The position numbers and the translations under genes are program-made. The notes beneath the pieces were generated by a model that saw only the letters and a program-made list of their open reading frames with translations, was not told where the DNA came from and made no database searches. A stretch of 64,000 bases of DNA from Rhodococcus globerulus NBRC 14531. GTDB lineage: Bacteria > Actinomycetota > Actinomycetes > Mycobacteriales > Mycobacteriaceae. Location of the stretch: contig NZ_BCWX01000003.1 in NCBI RefSeq assembly GCF_001894805.1, forward strand, positions 124,001 through 188,000. The letters run 5' to 3'. Below are positions 7,954 to 16,969 of the stretch, one piece after another; the stretch's first letter is position 1, and each line of letters begins with the position of its first letter.

Positions 7954-9351
7954 TCAGCGTCGGCGAACCGACAGCGTGAACCCCTCCGGCATCAGGGTCA
8001 GACGCTCGACAACTTTCAACCGGTACTCGGGATCTGGTTCGACGGTGTACTTCTGCAGGATCGTTCCCAGAACGAGAACTGCCTCATGGATGGCGAATTG
8101 TCTTCCGATGCACGCGCGTTCGCCGGTTCCGAAGGGCTTGTACGTGTGGGCGGGGCGCGCTTTGATATTTGCGGGCAAGAATCTGTCCGGATCGAAGGCT
8201 TCCGGATTGTTGCCCCATACGGGATCTCGGTGCAGCGACGGGATGAGGACAAGCATCCAGTCACCCTTCTTCATCGGGTATTTGCCGATCAACGTGGTGT
8301 CCTGCCGAGCGGCGCGGGCATAGGCCGGGGCCGTCGGCCACAGCCGCAATGATTCGTCGAGGACGCGTCGGACGTACCGCAGTTTTGCGATCTTCTCGAA
8401 TGCCGGTTCTTCCGTGCCCCACACGGCATCTACTTCTGCCTGTGCTTTGGCCAAGACCTCCGGATTCTGCGACAGGTAGTAGAGCGCGAAGGACAAAGCG
8501 CCGGAGGTTGTTTCATGCCCAGCGACCAGGAATGTGACGACCTGGTGCCGGATGTTCAGCTCGTCGATCCGGTTGGGATCGTTCTCCCGGGCAGCACGCA
8601 GCATCAGTTCCAGAAGATCTTCGTGTGCGCCGCCGGGGTTCTCTCGCCGAGCGCGAATCACCTCGTCCACAACTTCGGCCATGTATGCCTTGCGCACGTC
8701 GTCGCGTTGGTCTGCTCGCCGTGCGAGGCGTCGGCCGAGGGCTGTGGATTTGAGGAACGTAGTCCGCTGTGAATGGGACAGGGTGCCGATCATCGCCTTC
8801 ACAAACGGATGCTGTTCTTCGCGCTCGAACGAATCGAAGGAGTAGCTGAACCCCGTGCGGCCGATTGTCTCGAGCGTCAATTTGGTCATGTCAGCCGAGA
8901 CGTCGATGGGGGAGTCGGTGCCATGACGGTCCCAGTACGCAACCAGTTCGCCGGCCACGTCGAGCATCGTGCGGTGGTACGAGCGCATGGCCGTCTGGCT
9001 GAACGCCGGAGCCAGAAGATTGTGGGCCTTGGCCCAGTTGGGTTCGCTGTTGTAGGCCGTGAAGAGTCCGTCGCCGCCGATCCCTCGTAGGGCTTTGACG
9101 CCTGGTGCCAGGTGTTTTGCAAACCTGGACTCATCGGAAAGGTCGGCAACCATGTCTGCGCCGGATACGAAGACAAAGCGATTTCCGACTACATTGCGTT
9201 CGAAGATCGGGCCGAGTTCGCGGCCGATGCTCACTGAGTTCTGCAGTGGTGTACGGACGTTGACACCCAGAATGTCGCCGAGGAGGGGGAGGCGCCAGGC
9301 CGGATGCGGAATAGCAGGCGCGCCCGTGTTCGGCGTTGCGTCGACGCTCAT
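7954..9351 (-). CDS. Cytochrome P450, BM3 (CYP102)-like stand-alone heme domain
   Basis: Heme monooxygenase of 465 residues. Visible P450 signatures are the I-helix AGHETTSG, the K-helix ESLRLWPTAPAYAR and the heme loop FGTGERACIGRQ with Cys414. These stretches closely resemble the heme domain of fatty-acid hydroxylase P450-BM3 (for example ETTSG.LSFALY, LRLWPTAPA, HKPFG.G.RACIG.QFA). No reductase domain follows: the protein ends right after the heme domain, and no ferredoxin or reductase gene is adjacent, so redox partners must come from elsewhere. GGGGGA precedes the ATG. It is divergent from a TetR gene, probably its regulator. Fatty acids or similar chains are plausible substrates (inference). 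Confidence 0.88.
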   Translation of the reverse strand: MSVDATPNTGAPAIPHPAWRLPLLGDILGVNVRTPLQNSVSIGRELGPIFERNVVGNRFVFVSGADMVADLSDESRFAKHLAPGVKALRGIGGDGLFTAYNSEPNWAKAHNLLAPAFSQTAMRSYHRTMLDVAGELVAYWDRHGTDSPIDVSADMTKLTLETIGRTGFSYSFDSFEREEQHPFVKAMIGTLSHSQRTTFLKSTALGRRLARRADQRDDVRKAYMAEVVDEVIRARRENPGGAHEDLLELMLRAARENDPNRIDELNIRHQVVTFLVAGHETTSGALSFALYYLSQNPEVLAKAQAEVDAVWGTEEPAFEKIAKLRYVRRVLDESLRLWPTAPAYARAARQDTTLIGKYPMKKGDWMLVLIPSLHRDPVWGNNPEAFDPDRFLPANIKARPAHTYKPFGTGERACIGRQFAIHEAVLVLGTILQKYTVEPDPEYRLKVVERLTLMPEGFTLSVRRR

Positions 9352-9374
9352 CGTTGTCCCCCGAGAAGAGTTCG

Positions 9375-9396
9375 CTTACTGAATTGGTGTCTAGTA
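9375..9396. promoter_or_regulatory. Operator repeat 1 between P450 and TetR
   Basis: First copy of a 22-bp direct repeat, consensus CTTACTGAATYGGTGTCWAG followed by TA. It differs from the second copy at two positions and lies 34 bp from it, in the 95-bp divergent promoter region. Each copy has weak internal dyad symmetry (TACT...AGTA). A TetR binding site is the likeliest reading. Confidence 0.65.
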
Positions 9397-9408
9397 CGCA
9401 AAGTACGC

Positions 9409-9430
9409 CTTACTGAATCGGTGTCAAGTA
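9409..9430. promoter_or_regulatory. Operator repeat 2 between P450 and TetR
   Basis: Second copy of the 22-bp repeat, ending 16 bases before the TetR start codon. The copy close to the TetR gene would give autoregulation and the copy at 9375-9396 would control the P450. Confidence 0.65.
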
Positions 9431-9446
9431 GTAATCTGAGTTCGCC

Positions 9447-10046
9447 ATGGTCACCCCACGTAAGCGTCTCGATCGCGAGCAGCGACGCACGCAACTCCTC
9501 GACATCGGTGCGCAACTATTTGCCGACCGGTCGTACGAGGATGTCTGGATCGAAGAGGTCGCCGAAATCGCGGGCGTCTCGCGTGGGCTGATGTACCACT
9601 ACTTTCCGACCAAGCGCGACTTCTTCGCGGCGATAGTCGAGCGAGAGTCCCAGCACCTCCTCGACGTGACGGCGCCGGATTCGACGCTGCCCATCCAGGA
9701 GCAAATCGCGGCTGGGCTGGATGCCTACTTTGCGTACGTGAAGTCGCACAGTAAGGGAGTGCGCGCAATCAATGTCGGGACGTTGTCGGCTGAAGCGGGT
9801 ATCCGGGCAATAGTCGAGCGCGAGTTGGAACAGCAACAGATTCGGATCCTCGACGCGCTGGGATTCGACGACGAGCGCAGGCAGATTGCCGCTGTCGCGG
9901 TGCGCGGCTGGATCGCCTTCGTTCGTGCGGTGTGCCTGAACTGGCTCGATCAACCGTCGATTCCGCAGGAAGAATTGCGTGTGATCTGTCTTCGCACTCT
10001 TGCCGGGGCGCTCGGAACAGATCTGAGCAGCACGCAAGAGAATTAG
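9447..10046 (+). CDS. TetR-family regulator divergent from BM3-like P450
   Basis: TetR regulator of 199 residues. The DNA-binding helices are near residues 30-55 (WIEEVAEIAGVSRGLMYHYFPTK). The C-terminal domain is divergent and its ligand cannot be predicted. It shares a 95-bp promoter region containing two 22-bp direct repeats with the P450 at 7954-9351, which is most likely its target. It converges on the BASS transporter gene with a 16-bp gap. Confidence 0.86.
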   Translation: MVTPRKRLDREQRRTQLLDIGAQLFADRSYEDVWIEEVAEIAGVSRGLMYHYFPTKRDFFAAIVERESQHLLDVTAPDSTLPIQEQIAAGLDAYFAYVKSHSKGVRAINVGTLSAEAGIRAIVERELEQQQIRILDALGFDDERRQIAAVAVRGWIAFVRAVCLNWLDQPSIPQEELRVICLRTLAGALGTDLSSTQEN

Positions 10047-10062
10047 CGAAAACAGGCCGATC

Positions 10063-10941
10063 TCAGTCGATCTCGGCCATGTTTCGAGATTTTCGCGTGA
10101 TGGCCGCACCGAAGGCCGCTGCCAACGGGAACATGACGACGCCGTAGACCGCGGCCGGTACTGCCAGACGCACGTTGTCCATCAAGCTGACGGCAATGGT
10201 GATGGCCAAGGTGCTGTTGTGGATCCCGATTTCCATCGAACTGGCAATGGCTTGGCGGTCCTCGATACCGAAAAGCTTGGGAACGATGTATCCGATCGAC
10301 AGACTCAGCAGGCAGAACAGTGCTGCGACAACTCCGATGTCGACGAGGTAGTCCGCAATGTTCTCGCGCTCCGATATGACAGTGCCGACTATGACCAGCG
10401 CCAGCACGATGGCCGACCCGATGCGCACCGGCTTGTCCATTCGCTGGGCAAAAGCGCTACTGCGCAGGCGAACCCACATCCCGATTGCCACCGGAATCAG
10501 GACGACGGCAAAAACCTGCACAACCTTAGTGAACTGGAGGCCGAGGGTGCCGTCGGCGTCGGTAGGTTCGAAATAGCCGAGGGCGAAGTTGGTGATCACC
10601 GGCAGGGTAACCACGGCGATCACTGAATTTACTGCTGTGAGTGTCACATTGAGCGCAACATCGCCGCGAAAGAGGTGGCTGAACAAGTTGGCTGTGGTGC
10701 CACCTGGCGATGCTGCCAGGAGCATCATGCCGACAGCGAGCAGGGGATCGAGATCGAAGGCGGTGACAAGCCCGAACGCGGCGGCCGGCAGCAGTATCAA
10801 CTGGCAGACGAGGGCGATCGAGACTGCTTTGGGTGCTTTTGCGACACGGGCAAAGTCCTCGAGGGTCAGTGAGAGTCCGAGGCCGAACATGATGATCGCG
10901 AGTGCAATCGGAAGACCGACCGATGTGAGAGCTGAGTCCAT
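10063..10941 (-). CDS. BASS-family (bile acid:sodium symporter-like) transporter
   Basis: Integral membrane protein of about 292 residues with roughly nine to ten hydrophobic segments. Family hallmarks are the segment ASPGGTTANLFSHLFRGD and a second half containing SSMEIGIHNSTLAITIA, which correspond to the two sodium/substrate-binding crossover regions. The natural substrate of such bacterial proteins is an organic anion. The ATG at 10941 is preferred because GGAAG lies nine bases upstream; a GTG at 10959 is also in frame. No functional partner is adjacent. Confidence 0.85.
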   Translation of the reverse strand: MDSALTSVGLPIALAIIMFGLGLSLTLEDFARVAKAPKAVSIALVCQLILLPAAAFGLVTAFDLDPLLAVGMMLLAASPGGTTANLFSHLFRGDVALNVTLTAVNSVIAVVTLPVITNFALGYFEPTDADGTLGLQFTKVVQVFAVVLIPVAIGMWVRLRSSAFAQRMDKPVRIGSAIVLALVIVGTVISERENIADYLVDIGVVAALFCLLSLSIGYIVPKLFGIEDRQAIASSMEIGIHNSTLAITIAVSLMDNVRLAVPAAVYGVVMFPLAAAFGAAITRKSRNMAEID

Positions 10942-11069
10942 GTGGCCACTTCCAGTCACTTGGGGAGAATTTTACTGAAACTACCGTGATGCTTGGGTTT
11001 GCGTGGCCATTTGGATGCATTCGTGTATCGGTCCGTGACGAGGTGGCTGAGCGCGGTTATCGTCGAACT

Positions 11070-11342
11070 ATGTGCCGAAACATCACCGAACTCCGAGGAC
11101 TCGAACCAGCTGCCACAGCGGAGGAGATCGAGGCAGCCTCTCGCCAATACATACGTAAGGTGAGTGGGATTGCCAAGGTCTCCGATGCCAACCGTGATGC
11201 CTTTGAACAGGCAGTTCGCGAGGTCACCGAAACCACGACGCGTTTGCTGAGTGCACTGCCGCCGCGCAAGCAGCCACCCCAAACCGTCCCGCCGTTGCGC
11301 CGACCCGAGGTTCAGGCTCGAATCGCTGCTCGTTCGTCCTGA
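11070..11342 (+). CDS. DUF2277 protein
   Basis: About 90 residues, starting MCRNITELRGLEPAATAEEI, the diagnostic beginning of DUF2277 proteins. It is followed by a helical region and a basic, proline-rich tail. The family is widespread in actinobacteria with no established role. The ATG at 11070 is chosen because the family starts exactly at MCRN; the frame is open upstream. The DUF1023 hydrolase gene starts five bases after its stop, so the two are likely cotranscribed. Confidence 0.85.
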   Translation: MCRNITELRGLEPAATAEEIEAASRQYIRKVSGIAKVSDANRDAFEQAVREVTETTTRLLSALPPRKQPPQTVPPLRRPEVQARIAARSS

Positions 11343-11347
11343 CCCGA

Positions 11348-12769
11348 GTGGATCTCACTGACATCGACGTGTGGGACGTCGAACCACTCGAACAACTTGC
11401 CGGTGGACTCGAGGGTGTCCTGGTTGCGCACCGTGTTCGAGACATGCGACGACGGCTGGACTTGTTGCGCAGGGAGGCTGCCTCCGACGAATTACAGATC
11501 CGCGAAGACGGTTCGGTATCGGCAGTCGCTCCCATTGCCGAAGGGCATCCCCTTCACGTTCACGCAGAGCTGCTCTCGGCTGCCGCGCGTGAGTTGATCG
11601 GGGAAGCTCTGCTGGTATCCGCGGATCTGCACCACGCACTGTCCGTGCGGTCGCAGGTGGGTACGGATCTGCGGGACAAGGCTTTTCGTGTCAACGAAGA
11701 GTGGCGCGGTTTCAGTCCGGCGCGCCGACGAGAAATAGTGCAGCGCGCGCCGGATCTGATTGCGAATCTCGACGGTATCCCGACAGGTGTGCGCAGTCCG
11801 GTGAATCTGCGACGTGTGCAGGCCGAACGGGCACGGCTACAAGATGATTCGGTGCGTATCTCTCAGGAACTGCACCGCGAATATTTCGGTGGGCGTTTGA
11901 GCAATACCGGTGCGGGCCTCTGGTATGCGCAGCGGAAACTCGAGGATCTGAATGCGCTGGACGAGCTCCTGCACGAACAACCCGATCGCAAGCTGGTCCT
12001 GATGGATATGCGTTCCGGCGAGCGCGGGTTTGCCGCGATAGCGATCGGCGATCCGGATACGGCTGATCACATTGCCGTGACCGTTCCGGGGCTCAACACC
12101 AATGTCAAAGACTCACTGCGCGGAATGGTCGGGGAGGCAACACGATTGCGCGACGAGGCACAGCGTCAGCTCCACAGTGCCGGACGTGACGAAAGCGTTG
12201 CCACGATCGCCTGGATCGGATACGACGCCCCTCAAGTCATCGGCCCCGGAAAATTCGACCTCGGTCGGGCAAGTTTCGACGTGAGCCGTTCCGCGAAAGC
12301 GGGTATCGCGGCCGATGCGCTGGGGAGCTTCTTTCACGGCCTGCGAGCGGGCGCTGCGAAGCTGGATGTGCACATCACCGCACTCGGTCATTCCTACGGA
12401 TCCCTCGCGACTTCGCTTGCGCTGCAACGGGGTGCAAGTGCATCGGTCGACGATGTGGTGTTCTACGGATCTCCGGGTGTGCGAGCAAAGGTGGAGGCGG
12501 ATCTCGGGATCGCGGATCGACACGTCTACGTCATGAAGGCCGAAGGGGACAGTATCGCCGGCTTCGGGCGCTTCGGTGGTGATCCGACGCGTACGGAGTT
12601 TCAGCGATTGTCCACAGCGGAGGGAATCACCCCCGACGGCGTGAAACATGAACGCGCCTTCGGGCATGCGGAGTACGCAAGAACCGGAGACAACGGTGAA
12701 TTGCGGATGACAGGCTACAACCTCGCCGTTGTGGTGGCGGGGTTGCCGGAGCTTGCTGTCCTGGCCTGA
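11348..12769 (+). CDS. DUF1023 alpha/beta-hydrolase
   Basis: Protein of 473 residues whose C-terminal half is the DUF1023 alpha/beta-hydrolase domain. The nucleophile elbow GHSYGS lies near residues 345-350, with a preceding oxyanion strand TVPGLNTNVKDS and a downstream VFYGSPGV. The N-terminal half is helical and arginine-rich, as in other actinobacterial members. Substrates of this family are unknown; esterase or lipase activity is a reasonable guess. The start is GTG five bases after the DUF2277 stop. Confidence 0.85.
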   Translation: MDLTDIDVWDVEPLEQLAGGLEGVLVAHRVRDMRRRLDLLRREAASDELQIREDGSVSAVAPIAEGHPLHVHAELLSAAARELIGEALLVSADLHHALSVRSQVGTDLRDKAFRVNEEWRGFSPARRREIVQRAPDLIANLDGIPTGVRSPVNLRRVQAERARLQDDSVRISQELHREYFGGRLSNTGAGLWYAQRKLEDLNALDELLHEQPDRKLVLMDMRSGERGFAAIAIGDPDTADHIAVTVPGLNTNVKDSLRGMVGEATRLRDEAQRQLHSAGRDESVATIAWIGYDAPQVIGPGKFDLGRASFDVSRSAKAGIAADALGSFFHGLRAGAAKLDVHITALGHSYGSLATSLALQRGASASVDDVVFYGSPGVRAKVEADLGIADRHVYVMKAEGDSIAGFGRFGGDPTRTEFQRLSTAEGITPDGVKHERAFGHAEYARTGDNGELRMTGYNLAVVVAGLPELAVLA

Positions 12770-12836
12770 ATGCGCCGCCGGTAGTTTCGGTACACACTGT
12801 GAGGGTTGTTCCTTCATTCGATCTCGAGGAGTGTTC

Positions 12837-13832
12837 ATGCCTGTTTCCACCGTCACCCTGGCCGAAGGTCTGACCGTCAGCGCGCAGGGCTACGGCGCTA
12901 TGTCGGTAGCCCCCGTGTACGGCCCGGTGGATCCGGCAGAAGCACTCGCCACGCTTCATCATGCGGTGGATATCGGGATCACCTTCATCGACACTGCAAA
13001 CATCTACGGCGACGGTGCGAGCGAGCGGGCCGTGGGTAAATTGCTCGAAGGTCGGCGCGACGAGGTTCAGTTGGCCACCAAGTTCGGGTTGGTGGGCGGC
13101 ATGTCGGCAGGTCAGCGGGGGATCAACGGCGATCCGGCCTACGTGGCACAGGCACTCGAGGAATCGCTCGGTCGACTCGGCGTCGACCACGTCGATCTCT
13201 ACTACCTCCATCGTGTTGATCCGAGCGTTCCGATCGAGGACACCGTCGGCGCGATGGCAGAGCAAGTGAAGGCCGGCAAGATCCGCCACATCGGTCTTTC
13301 GGAAGCAACGGGAGACGAACTGCGCCGCGCCTATGCGGTCCATCCCATCTCCGCGATTCAGTCCGAATGGAACATCTCGAGTCGCGACGTGGAGAACAAG
13401 GTGGTGCCCGCCGCCGCTGAGCTCGGCGTGGGATTTGTTCCGTTCTCTCCCGTGGGACGAGGGTTCCTCGCCGGGTCGTTCGATCCCAGCGAGTGGGGCG
13501 AGAACGATCTGCGTCGACGCTTCCCGCGTTTCACGGAGTCAGCGCTTGTGACAAACCAGAAGGTGCTCGACGTCGTGCGTGACGTGGGCGCCGAATCAGG
13601 AGCCACTCCGGCGCAGGTGTCACTGGCGTGGCTCGACGCCAAGGGACGGCATTACGGTCTGCCGTCGGTGTCCATTCCCGGCACCCGTTTTGCGGCGCGC
13701 GTGAGCGAGAACGCCGGCGCGCTGGACATCGTGCTGACCGAGGATCAGATCGCCCGACTCGACGCGCTTGCGGCCATCACCGAAGGGGAGCGTTCGGCAG
13801 ATCTGAACTGGATCTCGCAAGGCCGCGAGTAG
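12837..13832 (+). CDS. Aldo/keto reductase
   Basis: NADPH-dependent aldo/keto reductase of 331 residues with a TIM-barrel layout. The full catalytic tetrad is visible: Asp52 (FIDTA), Tyr57 (NIYG), Lys82 (ATKFG) and His125 (YYLHR). The cofactor end contains SIPGTR. The ATG at 12837 follows GAGGAG with good spacing; the frame extends further upstream without a better start. It most resembles the YajO/IolS-type reductases of soil bacteria; the physiological carbonyl substrate is not evident from context. Confidence 0.9.
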   Translation: MPVSTVTLAEGLTVSAQGYGAMSVAPVYGPVDPAEALATLHHAVDIGITFIDTANIYGDGASERAVGKLLEGRRDEVQLATKFGLVGGMSAGQRGINGDPAYVAQALEESLGRLGVDHVDLYYLHRVDPSVPIEDTVGAMAEQVKAGKIRHIGLSEATGDELRRAYAVHPISAIQSEWNISSRDVENKVVPAAAELGVGFVPFSPVGRGFLAGSFDPSEWGENDLRRRFPRFTESALVTNQKVLDVVRDVGAESGATPAQVSLAWLDAKGRHYGLPSVSIPGTRFAARVSENAGALDIVLTEDQIARLDALAAITEGERSADLNWISQGRE

Positions 13833-13861
13833 TCAAAGCCGTAAGCCTGGCGAACTACTAG

Positions 13862-13867
13862 TAAGAT
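13862..13867 (+). promoter_or_regulatory. TAAGAT -10 box, possibly for a leaderless mRNA
   Basis: TAAGAT lies ten bases upstream of the MFS start codon at 13877, and no Shine-Dalgarno sequence is visible. If it is the -10 element, transcription would begin at or next to the ATG. No clear -35 element is seen. Confidence 0.4.
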
Positions 13868-13876
13868 AATTGCGCG

Positions 13877-15151
13877 ATGAAAAAAGTGTGGTTGGTTTGG
13901 GGTATCGGTGTATTCGCGTACGTAATCGCCGTCCTTCACCGCACTTCATTTGGTGTCTCGGGTCTGGCTGCAGCAGAACGTTTCTCGATTACTCCCAGTG
14001 TGCTGTCCAGTTTCGTGGTGCTGCAGATCGTGGTGTACGCGGGCATGCAGATCCCGGCGGGAGTGTTGCTCGATCGATACGGCTCTCGCATCATGATCGG
14101 CGTCGGCGCGTTCATTCTGACGTGTGCGCAGCTGACGTTGGCGTTCACGGAATCGCTGCCCGTCGCGATTGGCGCACGCATCGCGGTCGGGGCCGGCGAC
14201 GCTCTCACCTTCATCTCCGTGCTTCGACTGGTTCCGCAGTGGTTCCCACCGCGGCAGGTACCACTGGTGTCACAGTTCACGGGAATTCTCGGTCAACTGG
14301 GACAAGTACTTTCGGCCCTGCCGTTCATGTTGCTGCTGACCGGGACCGGTTGGACGCTGGCGTACGGCAGCGCGGCCGGTCTGGGGCTACTCGCTTTTGC
14401 ATTGGCGCTCAGCCTGATTCGTGATTCTCCGCCGGGAACCGAGATTGTTGCGGTTCCCGCCGGGGCAAAGGAGATCGGCCGCCAGATCAAGACGGTCTGG
14501 ATGCGTCCGGGCACACGCCTCGGTTTCTTCAGTCACATGGGTACACAATTCTCGATCACGACATTTGCGCTGTTGTGGGGAGTCCCGTACCTGTCGTCTG
14601 CGCAAGGACTCGACGCCGCAACAGTCGGTTCGCTACTGACCCTGTCGGTGATCTCCGCCATCGTTGCGGGCCCCATCCTCGGCATCCTCACCGGCCGGTA
14701 TCCGATGCGCCGATCTTGGCTCGTCCTTTCCATCATGGTGAGCAGTGCGGTGATGTGGACGATCGTGCTGGCCCGCAGCGAACCGTCACCGCTGTGGTTG
14801 CTGACGATATTGATCATCGTGATCTCAATCGGCGGTCCGGGTTCGGTGATCGGCTTCGACTACGCCCGCACGTCCAATCCCAGTTCGTCGATGGGCACCG
14901 CTCAGGGAATGGTCAATATCGGTGGATTCCTGGCGTCGTTGATCGTGATCCAGGTGATGGGTGTGATTCTCGGCCACATGGGCGGCTATACCTTCGACGG
15001 CTTCCGGGTGGCCTGGTTGGTTCAGTACCCGGTCTGGATTCTCGGCATCATCGGTGTGCTTGTCACCCGGGGCAAAGCCCGACGCCAACTCGAGGCAGAC
15101 GGAGTTCGGTTCCGTCCGATGCGCGAGGTCATCCGAGGTCGTCGGCAGTAA
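13877..15151 (+). CDS. MFS transporter
   Basis: Major facilitator protein of 424 residues with about twelve membrane segments. It has the loop 2-3 motif GVLLDRYGSRIMIG, an internal hydrophilic loop near residue 200 and a basic C-terminal tail. The extended LHRTSFGVSG stretch in the first segment recalls NarK/OFA-type carriers, but the substrate cannot be assigned. There is no adjacent regulator or enzyme pointing to its role. The start ATG is probably leaderless. Confidence 0.85.
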   Translation: MKKVWLVWGIGVFAYVIAVLHRTSFGVSGLAAAERFSITPSVLSSFVVLQIVVYAGMQIPAGVLLDRYGSRIMIGVGAFILTCAQLTLAFTESLPVAIGARIAVGAGDALTFISVLRLVPQWFPPRQVPLVSQFTGILGQLGQVLSALPFMLLLTGTGWTLAYGSAAGLGLLAFALALSLIRDSPPGTEIVAVPAGAKEIGRQIKTVWMRPGTRLGFFSHMGTQFSITTFALLWGVPYLSSAQGLDAATVGSLLTLSVISAIVAGPILGILTGRYPMRRSWLVLSIMVSSAVMWTIVLARSEPSPLWLLTILIIVISIGGPGSVIGFDYARTSNPSSSMGTAQGMVNIGGFLASLIVIQVMGVILGHMGGYTFDGFRVAWLVQYPVWILGIIGVLVTRGKARRQLEADGVRFRPMREVIRGRRQ

Positions 15152-15204
15152 TTCATCCGCGACGGGTGAAGCGAGTGCATGTGCGCTCGTACCACCCTTG
15201 ATGG

Positions 15205-15630
15205 ATGAACGATCCATTGGACATCGGCCCGGTTGAATTGGTGGTGCTGGGGTTCCCAGGTTCGAGAGTGGACCCGGATACCGTCGCCGCATTGCAGAAT
15301 ATCGTCGAGCGTGGGTTCGTGACCCTGCTCGATCTCGTGTACATCGCCAAAGATCTCGACGGCAACATCAGACAGGTCGACGTCGATGAAGACCTCACCG
15401 ACATCGGCCTGGCGATCCTGTCGATCGAGGCAAAAGCTCTGATCAGCGACGAGGATCTCGACGTGGTTCGTGAGTCCCTGGAACCAGGTACCTCAGCGGC
15501 AGTCATCGTCTACGAGCAGACGTGGGCGCGAGACTTCACCACGAAAGCCCGCGCAGGCGGTGGCGAGGTAGTTCTCCATGTTCAGATCCCACACGACGTC
15601 GTAGTGGCCGCAGTCGCTGCGGCGCTCTAG
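15205..15630 (+). CDS. DUF6325-like small protein
   Basis: Acidic 141-residue protein beginning DIGPVELVVLGFPGS, with IVERGFVTLLDLVYIAKD and a hydrophobic C-terminal helix. This pattern matches DUF6325, usually paired with a SHOCT-domain protein in actinobacteria, exactly as here. The fold resembles DUF1269 stress proteins. Function is unknown; it is likely cotranscribed with the gene at 15668. Confidence 0.78.
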   Translation: MNDPLDIGPVELVVLGFPGSRVDPDTVAALQNIVERGFVTLLDLVYIAKDLDGNIRQVDVDEDLTDIGLAILSIEAKALISDEDLDVVRESLEPGTSAAVIVYEQTWARDFTTKARAGGGEVVLHVQIPHDVVVAAVAAAL

Positions 15631-15667
15631 GTAGCTCAGGCATCGTCTTAAAGCAGAGGAGATCAGC

Positions 15668-15985
15668 ATGGTTTTTCGAGGTGGACGCAGAGGACGGCCG
15701 GGATTGCTCGGCACCGTCGCGCGCACAGCAGTGGTGGCCGGAACGGCAAAGGCGACATCCAATGCCATGGATCGGCGTAGCCAGCGGAAGGCGAGCGAGC
15801 AGCAGGCGCAGTATGACCAGTACGAGCAGCAACAGGCGCCGCCGCCGCAGCAACAGGCTGCCCCGGCAGCGCCGCCGGCCGGTGACGACCTTGTCTCGAA
15901 GCTTCAGGAACTAGGTCGCTTGCATCAATCGGGAGTCTTGTCCGACGAAGAATTTGCGGCGGCAAAAGCTCGGTTGCTCAGTTAG
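15668..15985 (+). CDS. SHOCT-domain protein
   Basis: 105 residues: a basic N-terminus, an Ala/Val-rich short hydrophobic stretch (GLLGTVARTAVVAGTA), a Gln/Pro-rich linker, and a C-terminal SHOCT motif (LVSKLQELGRLHQSGVLSDEEFAAAKARLL). SHOCT motifs mediate oligomerisation or attachment to partners. AGAGGAG precedes the ATG by seven bases. It follows the DUF6325 gene by 37 bp; the two domains often occur as a pair. Confidence 0.85.
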   Translation: MVFRGGRRGRPGLLGTVARTAVVAGTAKATSNAMDRRSQRKASEQQAQYDQYEQQQAPPPQQQAAPAAPPAGDDLVSKLQELGRLHQSGVLSDEEFAAAKARLLS

Positions 15986-15988
15986 CTT

Positions 15989-16969
15989 TCACGCCAGCGT
16001 GATGTCGGCAATCAGACCGTGATGGTCGGATCCTTTGACGTCGATACGGTCGAGTGACGTCGCCACCGGGCCTCTGGTGAGGATGTGGTCGATGCCGACT
16101 ATTGCGGGGTATGGCTTGTCGGTCGGGTAGGTCGGGATCAGCCCCGCACCTACCTGATCGGCTGCGCTGGTGTACCCGTTCGTGAGGAGATCACGAAACT
16201 CCTTGTGTGAGTAAGTTGCATTGAAATCTCCGCTCGCTATGACGTTATCGCGACCGTCGACGTCGGCCAGGTAGCTGCCGAGCGTGCGCTGTTCCGCTGC
16301 CCAGATCGAGGCGGGGGAGATGTACGGCGGTGCGGTGTGGACGGCAAACAGTGTGACCGGCTGCGCCAGGCCGACATTCAACTCGGCCGCTAGGGTTTCG
16401 GGGGAGAAGCCGTCCAAACTTCGTGTGGCGGACAGAGGGAAGCGACTGTAAATTCCCGCTCCGCCTCCGCCGCCGCCATAGGGAACCAAGAACTGGTGGG
16501 GCAGAACATCCTCGAGCCCAGCGGTTTTCAGTGCTTCGGCCGCACCTGACGTCAACTCCTGCACCGTCAACACATCCACATTGCGGTCGCGGACGGTGGC
16601 AACCAGAGATTCCGGGTCCGCTGAACCGACCATCAGGTTCGCCTGCATGATTCGAATGGACGGTCCGTTCGCGGCGCCGGTCGGTCCACCCACGTACAGC
16701 GGACCCACCGTCCACGCGAACAGGCCAAGGACTACCGCCGATCCTGCGCACAAGATCCAGCGTCGGCCGAAGCCTGCCGCCACCCCACCGATCAAGGGTG
16801 CAAGCATCGCCACCGGGGCGAAGGACGCCAGAACAATCACCACATTGCGCTCTACGGCCAGACGCGTTGCGATCAAGGCAACAAGCCCGACGACGATTCC
16901 CGCCACCCCGATAATCATCGCGAGGCGACGTAGAGTTCGTCGTCGGGTTGTTGTCGTATCGGTGTGCAT
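15989..16969 (-). CDS. Membrane-anchored endonuclease/exonuclease/phosphatase-family protein
   Basis: 326 residues. Three N-terminal membrane segments (to about residue 105) are followed by an EEP domain: IMQANLMVG, DVLTVQEL (metal-binding Glu), ASGDFNATYSH (catalytic Asp-Asn) and the terminal GSDHHGLIADI (Asp-His). The catalytic domain should face outside the membrane, as in the phosphodiesterase-like members; nuclease, sphingomyelinase or phosphatase activity are all possible. The ATG at 16969 is chosen over an open upstream extension because it gives the normal membrane topology. Confidence 0.84.
   Translation of the reverse strand: MHTDTTTTRRRTLRRLAMIIGVAGIVVGLVALIATRLAVERNVVIVLASFAPVAMLAPLIGGVAAGFGRRWILCAGSAVVLGLFAWTVGPLYVGGPTGAANGPSIRIMQANLMVGSADPESLVATVRDRNVDVLTVQELTSGAAEALKTAGLEDVLPHQFLVPYGGGGGGAGIYSRFPLSATRSLDGFSPETLAAELNVGLAQPVTLFAVHTAPPYISPASIWAAEQRTLGSYLADVDGRDNVIASGDFNATYSHKEFRDLLTNGYTSAADQVGAGLIPTYPTDKPYPAIVGIDHILTRGPVATSLDRIDVKGSDHHGLIADITLA

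Noticed and set aside
10047-10075. Terminator between convergent TetR and BASS genes
   Set aside because: GGCCGA...TCGGCC arms of only six bases, partly inside the BASS coding region, no T-tract.
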